Assembly: GCA_934663645.1 (NCBI GenBank)
Contig: CAKUKR010000005.1
Span: 1 to 48,004 of the forward strand
Direction: 5' to 3'
Source of the DNA: an uncultured Muribaculaceae bacterium
GTDB taxonomy: Bacteria; Bacteroidota; Bacteroidia; Bacteroidales; Muribaculaceae
Length of the DNA stretch: 48,004 nucleotides
The notes under the pieces are model-generated. The model was not told the origin of the DNA and made no database searches. It saw only the letters and a list, made by a program, of their open reading frames with translations. Both the position numbers and the translations under genes were made by a program. This document shows positions 1 through 7,870 of the stretch, piece by piece. The number at the start of each line of letters is the position of its first letter. Positions within the stretch are counted from its first letter, which is position 1.

Positions 1-333
1 GCAGAACGGATTGCGGAACTCGTGCCGCAAGGCAAGCTGTACTCGTGCCACACTGGCCAGACCTCCGGCAACCCGATGCGGCAGTTCACGGTCAACTTCT
101 ACCTCGGCGACCGCGTTGTGCCTTTTGACGCGGAGAAACCGGCAAGCGGCTGGCTGATAGCCGGCGAGGAGGAGGAGGCAAAATTCACCTCGGCGCATCG
201 CGGGTACACGCTGCAACAGGTCTATGACAGCGGACACCGCAGCTGCGACGACCGCAAAATCCTGCGCCTGTACCGCTTCAGCAAAGGACAACCGCAGGTT
301 ACGCCACGGAAAACCCTCCACAAACAGCACTGA
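1..333 (+). CDS. C-terminal end of an ArnT/PMT-like membrane glycosyltransferase (partial)
   Basis: The reading frame is open from the first base and ends at a TGA at 331-333, so only the last 110 residues are visible. They resemble the soluble C-terminal part of family 39 glycosyltransferases (ArnT/dolichyl-phosphate-mannose type) of Bacteroidetes: an LVPQGKLYS stretch, then NPMRQFTVNFYLGDRV, a short domain with GWLIAGEEEE, and a closing KILRLYRFSKG strand. Such enzymes are multi-span inner-membrane proteins that move a sugar from a polyprenyl-phosphate carrier to a periplasmic acceptor. The membrane part and the active site lie outside the window, so the acceptor cannot be judged. A GTG codon at 22 is internal, not a start. 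The family call is from recall of similar sequences. Confidence 0.6.
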   Translation, partial: AERIAELVPQGKLYSCHTGQTSGNPMRQFTVNFYLGDRVVPFDAEKPASGWLIAGEEEEAKFTSAHRGYTLQQVYDSGHRSCDDRKILRLYRFSKGQPQVTPRKTLHKQH

Positions 334-377
334 CAATCAGCTGGTTATAAATAAAATGAAAATTTCTTCCCGAAAAA

Positions 378-409
378 TTTGGTCAGGTCAGTAATAAGCA
401 GTAATTTTG
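378..409 (+). promoter_or_regulatory. Bacteroidetes-type promoter for tRNA-Gln
   Basis: TTTG at 378-381 is followed after 20 bp by TAATTTTG at 402-409, matching the Bacteroidetes sigma-ABfr consensus TTTG-N19/21-TAnnTTTG. Transcription would start near 416, about 36 bases before the tRNA. Confidence 0.75.
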
Positions 410-451
410 CAACGTCAAAAGGCAAAGAGATGCCGCGAAAGTTGACAACAA

Positions 452-522
452 TGCCTTGTGGTGTAATGGTAGCACACCGGATTCTGGTTCCGTTTGTGAG
501 GGTTCGAGTCCTTCCAAGGCAA
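452..522 (+). tRNA. tRNA-Gln (anticodon CTG)
   Basis: A full cloverleaf can be drawn. The acceptor arms are TGCCTTG (452-458) and CAAGGCA (515-521) with discriminator A at 522. The D-arm contains AATGGTA, the anticodon loop TTCTGGT carries CTG (reads CAG, Gln), and the T-arm has loop TTCGAGT. The 3' CCA is not encoded. The outermost anticodon-stem pair is a C-T mismatch, the rest is paired. Confidence 0.9.
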
Positions 523-541
523 CTATGGCATTACTATGCAC

Positions 542-605
542 TTACGGCAGATTTACAAAACGCTTACTAACAGCAAGTTAAGGCGAAAAGGCAAATCTGC
601 CGTAA
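542..605. repeat. Perfect 13-bp inverted repeat downstream of tRNA-Gln
   Basis: TTACGGCAGATTT at 542-554 is repeated inverted as AAATCTGCCGTAA at 593-605, with 38 bp between the arms. It starts 20 bp after the tRNA. It could be a long-looped terminator or the trace of an integrated element. No T-tract follows it. Confidence 0.7.
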
Positions 606-664
606 TGCGTATGTAACTGCATAATCCGTTTATGTTGTTACGCTGGTTGTTATGCACCACGCGC

Positions 665-693
665 TTGCATTGCCCGATTTCTTGCTAACTTTG
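665..693 (+). promoter_or_regulatory. Possible promoter upstream of the short ORF
   Basis: TAACTTTG at 686-693 is a perfect -7 box. Upstream, a partial -33 (TTG at 665-667) lies 18 bp away. It points at the short reading frame beginning at 737. Confidence 0.5.
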
Positions 694-736
694 CACTGGC
701 AGAAATGCAAAACAACCCAAAAGCCACAAGCTGACA

Positions 737-862
737 ATGAAAGCAACGCTATACATTTCCACGAGTGCCGAGGGGATAGTCCCGGCACGTTACCGCCTGA
801 CAGACGGCAGGGCGGTCAATAACATACGCACTCGCCGTCATTCGAACACGACGCAACACTGA
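737..862 (+). pseudogene. 41-codon ORF, possible tyrosine-recombinase N-terminal remnant
   Basis: An ATG at 737 opens 41 codons ending at TGA 860-862. The beginning (MKATLYISTS, then VPARYRLTDGRAV) resembles the N-terminal arm-binding domain of Bacteroidetes phage-type integrases, in which a short beta-strand is followed by an R-x-R-L-x-D-G-R segment. After that the frame loses resemblance. Another frame from about 832 (FEHDATLTARVYE) would continue more like such a domain, suggesting a frameshift, and everything is cut off by the ligA end at 896. It lies about 215 bp from tRNA-Gln, a usual integration target. The similarity is recalled and weak; it may be a chance ORF or a small peptide gene. 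Confidence 0.3.
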
Positions 863-895
863 CCGCAAGGGTATACGAAATCTGCTGGCGGAGGA

Positions 896-2923
896 TCAGC
901 GGGAAAGGAGGGCGAGGAAGTCGTCCTCCCCTTTTATGTCAATGCCGAGCTTGCGGCATTTCTCGAGCTTGGCGGGTCCCATGTTGTCGCCGGCAAGGAC
1001 AAAGGAGGTTTTGGAGGAGATGCTGCCGGAGTTCTTGCCGCCGTGGTCTTCGATCATGCGTTTGTATTCGTCGCGGGAGTGGTGCGTGAATGTGCCGGAT
1101 ATGACTATGGTCATGCCGGCAAGCTCGTCGCCGGCAGCTTCCGTATGCGACATCTCCATCTGCGCTCCGGCTTGGCGCATGTCCTCGATGTTGGCCTGGC
1201 ATACGGGGTCGCGCAGGTAGTCGTATATACCTTGCGCTATCGTCGGGCCTACGTCGGGAATGGCTTTCAGCTGGTCAACGGTCATCGCCATGAGCGCGTC
1301 CATAGAGCCGGCGGCGCGTGCCACCTGCTTGGCGGTTGTCTCGCCTACGTTTGGTATCGAGAGTGAGTACAGTACGCGCTCAAACGGCACAAGGCGTGTG
1401 TCCTCTATTCCCTTGACTATCTTGGCTGCGGTGCGCTCGCCCATGCCATCGAGCCGCTCGAGGTCTTCAGTGCGTAGGCGGTAGAGGTCGCCTATGCGGC
1501 GCACAAGCCCTGCGGCATAGAGCAGCTCGGCGGTTTCCTCCCCTATCCCGTCGATGTTCATCATGCGGCGGGCCGCGAAATGCTCAATCTTGCCTGTTAT
1601 CTGCGGGCGGCATCCGTACTGGTTTGGGCAGCGCCATGCGGCCTCGCCCTCAACGCGCACCAGTGGAGTGCCGCAGACTGGGCAGTGTGTTACAAACTCG
1701 ACTGGCTTTGCACCTGGCTTGCGGTCAGCCATCTCCACGCCAGTGATTTTGGGTATGATTTCCCCGCCCTTCTCCACATAGAGGCTGTCATGCTCGTGTA
1801 TGTCGAGCTGGCGCATTATGTCCTCGTTGTGGAGCGAGGCACGCTTGACGACAGTGCCAGACAGCAACACCGGCTCGAGGTTGGCCACCGGGGTTATGAC
1901 CCCCATGCGCCCGGTTTCGAAGGAGACGAAGCGCAGCGGCGTGCAGGCACGCTCGGGGTTGAACTTGTACGCTATCGCCCAGCGCGGCGACTTGGCGGTG
2001 AAGCCGAGGTTCTGCTGCTGGCGGAGGGAGTTGACCTTGAACACAAGTCCGTCGGTGGCCACCGGGAGGGTCTTGCGCTCGGTCTCCCAGCGTGAGATGA
2101 AGGCATCGACATCCTCCATGGAGCGGAGCAGCGTCATCTCCGGCGACACCTTGAACCCCCAGCGGGCAGCAGCCCTCAAGTTGTCGTAATGGTTGTCGGC
2201 AGGGAGCGTGTCACCCAGCAGGAAGTAGAGGCGGCTGTCGAGGCGGCGGCGTGCCACCTCGGCGGGATTCTGCATCTTGAGCGAGCCAGAAGCGGCATTG
2301 CGAGGGTTGGCGAACAGCGGCTCTTCGTTATAGGCACGCTCTTCGTTGAGAGCCTCAAACACGTCCCAGGGCATCAGTATCTCGCCGCGTATCTCGAACT
2401 CATCAGGCCAGTCGCCGTCGGGGAGAATTTTAGGTATCGAGGCAATGGTGCGGACGTTGGCGGTCACGTCGTCGCCGCGAGAGCCGTCACCGCGAGTCAC
2501 GGCCTGTACGAGCCGTCCTCCCTTGTATTTCAGAGAAATGGACACGCCGTCAAATTTCAGCTCGCCGACTATCTGGAAGTCCTCGCCGCCGAGACCTCGG
2601 CTGACGCGGTCAAACCACTCGTCCACCTCCTGGGGAGAGTAAGTGTTGGAGAGCGAAAGCATCAGACGCTCGTGCTGGACGTGGGCAAACCCTCCGGAAA
2701 GGTCAGAGCCGACACGCTGTGTAGGCGAGCCGGGGTCGAGAAACTGTGGGAACTGCTGTTCCAGCTGCGAGAGCTCGAGCAGCAGCATGTCAAACTCGCG
2801 GTCGGAGATTTCGGGGTTGCTGTCCACATAATAGTTGCGGTTGTGGCGTTCTATCTCGCTGCGAAGCCAGCAGATGCGTTCTTTAGCCTGTGATGCGTCC
2901 ATAGGTGTATGTAGGTGAGTCAA
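896..2923 (-). CDS. ligA: NAD-dependent DNA ligase LigA
   Basis: The 675-residue product has the normal LigA length and domain order. It has an N-terminal Ia/adenylation domain with HNRNYYVD and the KxDG motif in ELKFDG (Lys123 takes the AMP), then an OB domain, a four-Cys zinc finger (CPVC and CPNQYGC), helix-hairpin-helix repeats (IDGIGEETA, LDGMGERTA, IPDVGPTIA) and a C-terminal BRCT domain from about residue 600. It seals nicks during replication and repair using NAD+. It is the last gene of a minus-strand series, 6 bp after truA, and probably shares its transcript. Met8 (2902) is an alternative start. Confidence 0.97.
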   Translation of the reverse strand: MTHLHTPMDASQAKERICWLRSEIERHNRNYYVDSNPEISDREFDMLLLELSQLEQQFPQFLDPGSPTQRVGSDLSGGFAHVQHERLMLSLSNTYSPQEVDEWFDRVSRGLGGEDFQIVGELKFDGVSISLKYKGGRLVQAVTRGDGSRGDDVTANVRTIASIPKILPDGDWPDEFEIRGEILMPWDVFEALNEERAYNEEPLFANPRNAASGSLKMQNPAEVARRRLDSRLYFLLGDTLPADNHYDNLRAAARWGFKVSPEMTLLRSMEDVDAFISRWETERKTLPVATDGLVFKVNSLRQQQNLGFTAKSPRWAIAYKFNPERACTPLRFVSFETGRMGVITPVANLEPVLLSGTVVKRASLHNEDIMRQLDIHEHDSLYVEKGGEIIPKITGVEMADRKPGAKPVEFVTHCPVCGTPLVRVEGEAAWRCPNQYGCRPQITGKIEHFAARRMMNIDGIGEETAELLYAAGLVRRIGDLYRLRTEDLERLDGMGERTAAKIVKGIEDTRLVPFERVLYSLSIPNVGETTAKQVARAAGSMDALMAMTVDQLKAIPDVGPTIAQGIYDYLRDPVCQANIEDMRQAGAQMEMSHTEAAGDELAGMTIVISGTFTHHSRDEYKRMIEDHGGKNSGSISSKTSFVLAGDNMGPAKLEKCRKLGIDIKGEDDFLALLSR

Positions 2924-2929
2924 TTGCAG

Positions 2930-3679
2930 TTAAATGAAAATGTCTGCGGGATATTCCACATCCCAGAGGTAGAGTGCCTGCGGCGGCATCGATGTGCCTG
3001 CGGCGCACCGGTCTTGCGCCGCGATGACGGCACGAAAGCCGTCGGCAGTCATCTTGCCCCGCCCTACGTCAACGAGCGTGCCTACGACAGCCCTCACCAT
3101 GTTGCGCAGAAAACGGTCAGCGGCAATGGTGAATACGTGCAGCCCCTCAACAGGGGCAGACCACCGCGCCGTGTCAACGCAGCAGATGTTGGTGAGCGCA
3201 TCGCTGTGCAGCTTGGCAAACGAGGTGAAGTCGCTCACCGTGAGCAACATGCCTGCAGCGTGGTTCATCGCGTCATAGTCGAGAGGAAATGTGGACTGCC
3301 ATGCCAGCGGATAAAGGAACGGCGACTTGGCATCGGTGACGAAGTACTTGTACACACGGCGAGAGGCGTCAAACCGCGCATGGGCATCATCGCGCACCGG
3401 CAGCAGAGCCTCGAGTGCAATGTCGCGTCCGCAGAGGCGGTTGAGTGATGTCAGCAGCCTCGGCGGATCGGCGACTGGCGCGTCTGTGTCGAAGTGGGCG
3501 TACATCGTCCGGGCGTTGACCCCTGCATCGGTGCGCCCAGCGCCGACAATGGCAGTCGGGCGGCGCAATACAGTGGAGAGAGCCTTCTCGACAGTCTGCT
3601 GCACGCTGACGGCATTAGGCTGCGACTGCCAGCCATGGAAGGGCTCGCCCCGGTATGACAGCTTCAGAAAATATCGCAT
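2930..3679 (-). CDS. truA: tRNA pseudouridine(38-40) synthase TruA
   Basis: At 249 residues this is a normal-length TruA, which isomerises uridines 38-40 in the anticodon arm of many tRNAs. The catalytic motif is GAGRTDAGVNA with Asp51 as the expected nucleophile; most homologues read GRTDAGVHA, so His is replaced by Asn next to an otherwise intact motif. RNMVRAVVGTL near the C-terminus is the second conserved TruA block. It sits 15 bp after speA and 6 bp before ligA on the same strand, consistent with one operon. Confidence 0.96.
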   Translation of the reverse strand: MRYFLKLSYRGEPFHGWQSQPNAVSVQQTVEKALSTVLRRPTAIVGAGRTDAGVNARTMYAHFDTDAPVADPPRLLTSLNRLCGRDIALEALLPVRDDAHARFDASRRVYKYFVTDAKSPFLYPLAWQSTFPLDYDAMNHAAGMLLTVSDFTSFAKLHSDALTNICCVDTARWSAPVEGLHVFTIAADRFLRNMVRAVVGTLVDVGRGKMTADGFRAVIAAQDRCAAGTSMPPQALYLWDVEYPADIFI

Positions 3680-3694
3680 GGGCAGTCCGTTGTG

Positions 3695-5593
3695 TCAGTC
3701 GCGTTCCAGGTATGTGTTTCCGTACAGTCCGGAGCGGTAGTTGTTGAGGAACTGCCGTCCCTCCTCTGCGGTGATGACTCCTTTCTTCATCGAAGCCGCG
3801 ACACGCGACTCGAGGCTGCGCACCAGCTTCTTGGGATTGTACTCTACATAGTCAAGCACATCAGCGACAGACTCTCCGTCAATGACCTGCGCTATCTCAT
3901 ATCCGTCCTTGGTCAGCGCGATGTGGACGGCGTTGGTGTCGCCGAACAGGTTGTGCATATCGCCCAGTATCTCCTGGTATGCGCCTACGAGGAACACGCC
4001 CAGGTAATACGGCTCGCCGGGACGGAGAGCATGAACAGGAAGGTAGGGGGTGCTGCCCTGCGGCGCTACGAAATGGTCTATCTTGCCGTCGCTGTCGCAG
4101 GTGATGTCTTGAATGGTGCAACGTGCCGTCGGCTTCTCGTCGAGGCGGGAAATGGGTATTATGGGGAACATCTGGTCGATCGACCAGCTGTCGGGCAGCG
4201 ACTGGAACAGGGAGAAGTTGCAGAAATACTTTTCGGGCAGCATACGTGAAATCTTGCGCAGCTCCTCGGGCGGATGCTTCATGGAGCGTGTCATCTCGTT
4301 CACGTCGCGGGCAACGGACCAGAACAGCTTCTCGACCTGCGCCCTTGTGGTCAGGTCGAGCAAGCCGAGGGAGAACAGTTCCAGAGCCTCCTCACGTATC
4401 TGCAGGGCGTCGTGCCAGTCCTCAAACACACGTGTCGGGTTAATCTTGTCCCAGATGTCATAGAGCTCGCGCAGCAGCTCGTGCGCATCCTCGGGGACAG
4501 TGTCGCTGTCGTTCCATATAGGCAGGTGTGCCGTTTCCAGCACGTTGATTATCAGCACTGAATGGTGTGCCGTGAGCGAGCGACCGCTCTCGGTGATGAT
4601 GCCCGGCTGTGGCAGGTCGTTTTTTACACACACGTCCACGAGCGCGGAGACGGAGTCGTTGACATACTCCTGAATGGAATAGTTCATCGAATTCTCCCCT
4701 ACCGACGAGCGGGTGCCGTCATAGTCCACTCCGAGTCCGCCGCCTATATCGACGAAATCGATGTGGAAGCCCATTTTGAACAGCTGTACATAGAACTGCA
4801 TCGCCTCGCGCAGGGCGGTCTTGATGCGGCGTATCTTGGTAATCTGGCTGCCGATGTGGAAATGTATGAGTTTCAGCGCGTTTTCGAGTTTGTTGCGGCG
4901 CAGGAACTCGACAGCGTCGAGCAGTTCGCTGGAGTTGAGGCCGAACTTGCTCACATCGCCGCCCGACTCTTCCCACTTGCCCGAGCCGGAGGAGCTGAGC
5001 TTGATGCGTATGCCGATGTTGGGAACGATGCCGAGCCGTTTCGACACGCTGGCGATGAGGCGAAGCTCGTTCATCTTCTCAACAACGAGGTATATGCGGC
5101 GGCCCATCTTCTGCGCCAGCAGTGCCAGCTCCACATAGTCCTCGTCCTTGTAACCGTTGCAGACTATCAGCGAGTTCTCGTGAGTGTTGACTGCCAACAC
5201 AGCGTGCAGCTCGGGTTTTGAACCGGCCTCGAGGCCGATGTTGTACTTGTTGCCGTGGCTGACTATCTCCTCCACTACCTGATGTATCTGGTTGACCTTA
5301 ATGGGGTATACGATGAAGTTCTGTCCTGTGTACTCGTACTCCTCGGCGGCACGCTTGAAACAGTTTGAAATCTTGCGGATACGATCGTCGAGAATGTCTG
5401 GGAAACGCAGCAGCACTGGGGCGGAGACGTCACGCAGCTTCAGCTCGTCAAGCACATCCTTGATGTCGATAGGCGCACAGCCCTCCTTGGGGGTTACCTG
5501 CACGTGCCCGCGCTCGTTAATCGAGAAATACTTCAGTCCCCAGCCGGGGATGTTGTACGTTTCCGCGGAATCTTCAATACGCCATTTTCTCAT
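3695..5593 (-). CDS. speA: Biosynthetic arginine decarboxylase SpeA
   Basis: The 632-residue protein matches the PLP-dependent, fold-III arginine decarboxylase family that turns arginine into agmatine, the first step to putrescine and spermidine. The PLP lysine is Lys99 in YPIKVNQ. Conserved alanine-racemase-like barrel segments follow (HFHIGSQ, VDIGGGLGVDYDG, ESGRSLTAHHS), with the C-terminal part GVFLVGAYQEILGDMHNLFGDTNAVH closing the active site. The length fits the family. It lies 15 bp downstream of ssb and 15 bp upstream of truA on the minus strand. It is the only intact arginine-using enzyme visible near argR, which may link its supply to arginine status (inference). Confidence 0.96.
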   Translation of the reverse strand: MRKWRIEDSAETYNIPGWGLKYFSINERGHVQVTPKEGCAPIDIKDVLDELKLRDVSAPVLLRFPDILDDRIRKISNCFKRAAEEYEYTGQNFIVYPIKVNQIHQVVEEIVSHGNKYNIGLEAGSKPELHAVLAVNTHENSLIVCNGYKDEDYVELALLAQKMGRRIYLVVEKMNELRLIASVSKRLGIVPNIGIRIKLSSSGSGKWEESGGDVSKFGLNSSELLDAVEFLRRNKLENALKLIHFHIGSQITKIRRIKTALREAMQFYVQLFKMGFHIDFVDIGGGLGVDYDGTRSSVGENSMNYSIQEYVNDSVSALVDVCVKNDLPQPGIITESGRSLTAHHSVLIINVLETAHLPIWNDSDTVPEDAHELLRELYDIWDKINPTRVFEDWHDALQIREEALELFSLGLLDLTTRAQVEKLFWSVARDVNEMTRSMKHPPEELRKISRMLPEKYFCNFSLFQSLPDSWSIDQMFPIIPISRLDEKPTARCTIQDITCDSDGKIDHFVAPQGSTPYLPVHALRPGEPYYLGVFLVGAYQEILGDMHNLFGDTNAVHIALTKDGYEIAQVIDGESVADVLDYVEYNPKKLVRSLESRVAASMKKGVITAEEGRQFLNNYRSGLYGNTYLERD

Positions 5594-5608
5594 TTTCTGC
5601 TAATCTGC

Positions 5609-5974
5609 TTATGTAGGTTGTTGTGATGTTGGTATGTTAGGCTGAGCCGTAGCGCCTTCCTGCGAGCGGCCGAGAATTTCGAATGTTGAGGCAAACACCT
5701 CGGTGCGTTTGCGGGTGATGTGCAGCCTGTCGGTGTATTCGCGTGTCCTTAGCGAGCCTTCGAGGTACAGCTTCGTCCCCTTGCGTATGAACTTCTCGGC
5801 GTATGCCGCGCTTCGCCCGGTCATGACGATGTTGTGCCATTCCGTGACCTTGACGCCGCCTCTGGTCTCGCTGGTTGCCAGTGAGAAGAAGGCGACAGGA
5901 GAATCGGGTGCGGGATAACGTATCTCCGGGTCGCCGCCGACGTTTCCGAGCAATATTACCTTGTTGACTGACAT
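5609..5974 (-). CDS. ssb: Single-stranded DNA-binding protein, short form without acidic tip
   Basis: The first 105 residues form a clear SSB OB-fold: MSVNKVILLGNVGGDPEIR, EWHNIV, AEKFIRKGTKLYLEGSLRTREYTD. The product is only 121 residues and ends in NIPTSQQPT. The acidic D-D-D-I-P-F type tip, which recruits repair and replication partners in most bacterial SSBs, is missing. It may therefore be a second, specialised SSB, with the main one elsewhere (inference). It sits between the argC-like gene (26 bp) and speA (15 bp). Confidence 0.92.
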   Translation of the reverse strand: MSVNKVILLGNVGGDPEIRYPAPDSPVAFFSLATSETRGGVKVTEWHNIVMTGRSAAYAEKFIRKGTKLYLEGSLRTREYTDRLHITRKRTEVFASTFEILGRSQEGATAQPNIPTSQQPT

Positions 5975-6000
5975 AGTGCCAAGTGTTTGATGTATAGTTG

Positions 6001-6912
6001 TCAGAATTCAGATGCCTTCAGAGCCAAGCCTGTGCGCTCATGCAGCCCGAATAGGAGGTTGAGCACATGGACTGCATCGCCGGCGCCGCCACGCGCCACC
6101 GCATCGGCTATCACATCGAGATGAACTGTTGCCGCATCGGGCTTGTCTATATGTATCAGGCACTTGTGAGTACCCTCGACTTCTTTCAGCTCGAGAGAGC
6201 TCGGTGCGAGAAACGTGAAATGATGATCATCGTATATGCCGTCATACAGTGAGCGTATGTCCTGTGGCCGCAGAGAGGAGGGGAATGTTAAGCCGAGCCT
6301 CAATCCGCGGCCTTGGGCTGTACAGTCGGCAGAGGGGGTGAACAGCACCTTGCTGTCAAAGCTGTTCTGGACTGTCGCGAGGACATCTGCCACCTGACAG
6401 CCGTCAGCCTCTGGATCGCCTGCATAGCGTCCGGAAAGGGAGACAGCGATGTCGTCGCACAAAAGGAGCGAACTGGCAAAGGGGTACAGGGCAATGAGCG
6501 CCACTACGACAGCAGCACCGGGGACGTAAGCACGTGTCGAGCCACGCACGAGTGTCTTGCGGTTAATCTCGGAAATGCCCAAGTCCATTTCAGCCCTCGG
6601 GTCGCGGCCGTAGCAGCCGGATATGTCGATGACACGCAGGTCGGGGTATTTCCCGGGATTGAGGGCTACCTCGGCAGCAAAGTCAGACGGCTCGCATATC
6701 ACCAGTGCGTCAATGGCGGAGGGTTGCGGCGGAGTCTCGCTCAGCTGCAGGTCAGTCTCCCCTATCAGCCCATGGTGAATGGAAGTCACGCGCTCGCCAG
6801 TATGTCCTGGGGCGTATGCCGCCGCCAGCTCCACATCTGGGTGGTTGACCAGTATCCTTATCAGTTCTCCGGCGACCCTCGAGGCCGCTCCTGAAATGCA
6901 TGCTCTTATCAT
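6001..6912 (-). CDS. ArgC-like protein with degraded active site
   Basis: The fold matches N-acetyl-gamma-glutamyl-phosphate reductase (ArgC) along 303 residues: an N-terminal Rossmann segment, RVIDIS, a central LGISEINRKTL, VEGTHKCLIHI, and the family's closing GGAGDAVHVLNLLFGLHERTGL. The catalytic features are gone. The motif usually written NPGCYPT reads YVPGAAVVV, so the thiol nucleophile is Ala133. The GxxGxxG dinucleotide loop reads GAASRVAG. The usual FTPHL-type histidine motif reads TFPSSLRP. It is open and not truncated, so it looks retained rather than decaying. It lies 112 bp downstream of argR. Reductase activity is unlikely; a regulatory or structural role, or a very divergent activity, are the alternatives. 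Confidence 0.8.
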   Translation of the reverse strand: MIRACISGAASRVAGELIRILVNHPDVELAAAYAPGHTGERVTSIHHGLIGETDLQLSETPPQPSAIDALVICEPSDFAAEVALNPGKYPDLRVIDISGCYGRDPRAEMDLGISEINRKTLVRGSTRAYVPGAAVVVALIALYPFASSLLLCDDIAVSLSGRYAGDPEADGCQVADVLATVQNSFDSKVLFTPSADCTAQGRGLRLGLTFPSSLRPQDIRSLYDGIYDDHHFTFLAPSSLELKEVEGTHKCLIHIDKPDAATVHLDVIADAVARGGAGDAVHVLNLLFGLHERTGLALKASEF

Positions 6913-6928
6913 ATCAATATATTAACGA

Positions 6929-6940
6929 GCGGCATGCCGC
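6929..6940. repeat. 12-bp perfect palindrome between argR and the argC-like gene
   Basis: GCGGCATGCCGC lies 17 bp before the start of the argC-like gene. A related copy, GAGCGGCACGCC, lies near 6958. No clear promoter is seen in 6913-7024, so the gene may be read through from argR. The palindrome could be an operator or a leader hairpin. Confidence 0.45.
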
Positions 6941-7024
6941 CTGTATTATGCACCGCGAGCGGCACGCCAGCTTCCTGACTGCCACCCGCGTATATGTCTG
7001 TGCCGTGCCTATGAACATCCATTG

Positions 7025-7522
7025 TCATAGGAAGGGTATCTTGTCATCCAGCGGGAGGTAGCGTGCGAAAGCCTCGCGAGCCTGCTCGTGTGTCACGCCC
7101 TCCCTGATGACAACGAATATTGTGTCCGTGCCCGGTATTGTTCCGAGAAACTCCGGAGCCTTGCTGATGTCGATGTCGTATGCCAGCCCCGGGGCGTATC
7201 CGTTGCGGGTCTTGATCACCGCCAGATTGCCGGCAAATTCGAGCGAGATGAAACCGCTCTGATACCCAGGGTTTATAGCAGCCTGTCCAGTTGCGAGCAG
7301 CTTGTCCTTAAGGACGTTGCTGTCTGGAAGTATGTACATATACGTACCCTTATCAGTAGGGACCTTGCTGGTTTTGAGCAATTTAAGATCTCTCGACAGG
7401 GTTGCTTGGGTCACTTGAAATCCTTTCTCGGACAAAAGTGCCGCCAGTTCGTCTTGGCTTGATATGCACCTGCTGCTTATCAAGTCGACTATCATCTCTA
7501 CTCTCCTCTTGCGATTTTTCAT
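7025..7522 (-). CDS. argR: Arginine repressor ArgR
   Basis: The 165-residue product is a standard ArgR: an N-terminal winged helix (SQDELAALLSEKGFQVTQATLSRDLKLL) and a C-terminal oligomerisation and arginine-binding domain (GNLAVIKTRNGYAPGLAYDID, LGTIPGTDTIFVV). ArgR hexamers bind arginine and control arginine genes. The arginine-contacting GDDT motif of most family members reads GTDT here, so one of the two ligand aspartates is replaced. The start is placed at 7522 (MKNRKRRVEM), where family homology begins; the frame stays open to 7627 without resemblance. No complete arginine biosynthesis set follows, only the degenerate argC-like gene. Confidence 0.93.
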   Translation of the reverse strand: MKNRKRRVEMIVDLISSRCISSQDELAALLSEKGFQVTQATLSRDLKLLKTSKVPTDKGTYMYILPDSNVLKDKLLATGQAAINPGYQSGFISLEFAGNLAVIKTRNGYAPGLAYDIDISKAPEFLGTIPGTDTIFVVIREGVTHEQAREAFARYLPLDDKIPFL

Positions 7523-7870
7523 GTCGAATTGGTGTTTGACTGTTTGTACGGCTGTGTATGGTTGCTGCTTGCTATATTTAAGTATTGATCTCGGTATGGA
7601 AGTATGCAAACTGCGAGGTTGTGGCACATGGCTGCCACTGCCCCCCCGGCACTGTGGTCAGAACGCCGCCGCCGGGAACTTGCGGGGGAAAAGCCGTTTA
7701 ACGTCCCTCGCAATTCTCATCTGCGCTGCTGCATGATGCTTTGTATATGAAACTGATGTGCGTCTCATGATTCAGTCGCAAATTTAGGAAATTAAATCCG
7801 CATAGGAACTATGTGTGCCGCCATAACCTCGTCATTAAGGCATATTTAACAGACAGCTCCCCCTACGGCT
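7523..7870. other. Intergenic region between argR and the BFN gene
   Basis: I see no convincing gene in these 348 bp. CAAATTTA at 7779-7786 is a good minus-strand -7 box (TAAATTTG), but it has no clear -33 partner and would leave a 250-nt leader before argR. Open frames here are short and unlike any family I know. Confidence 0.5.
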
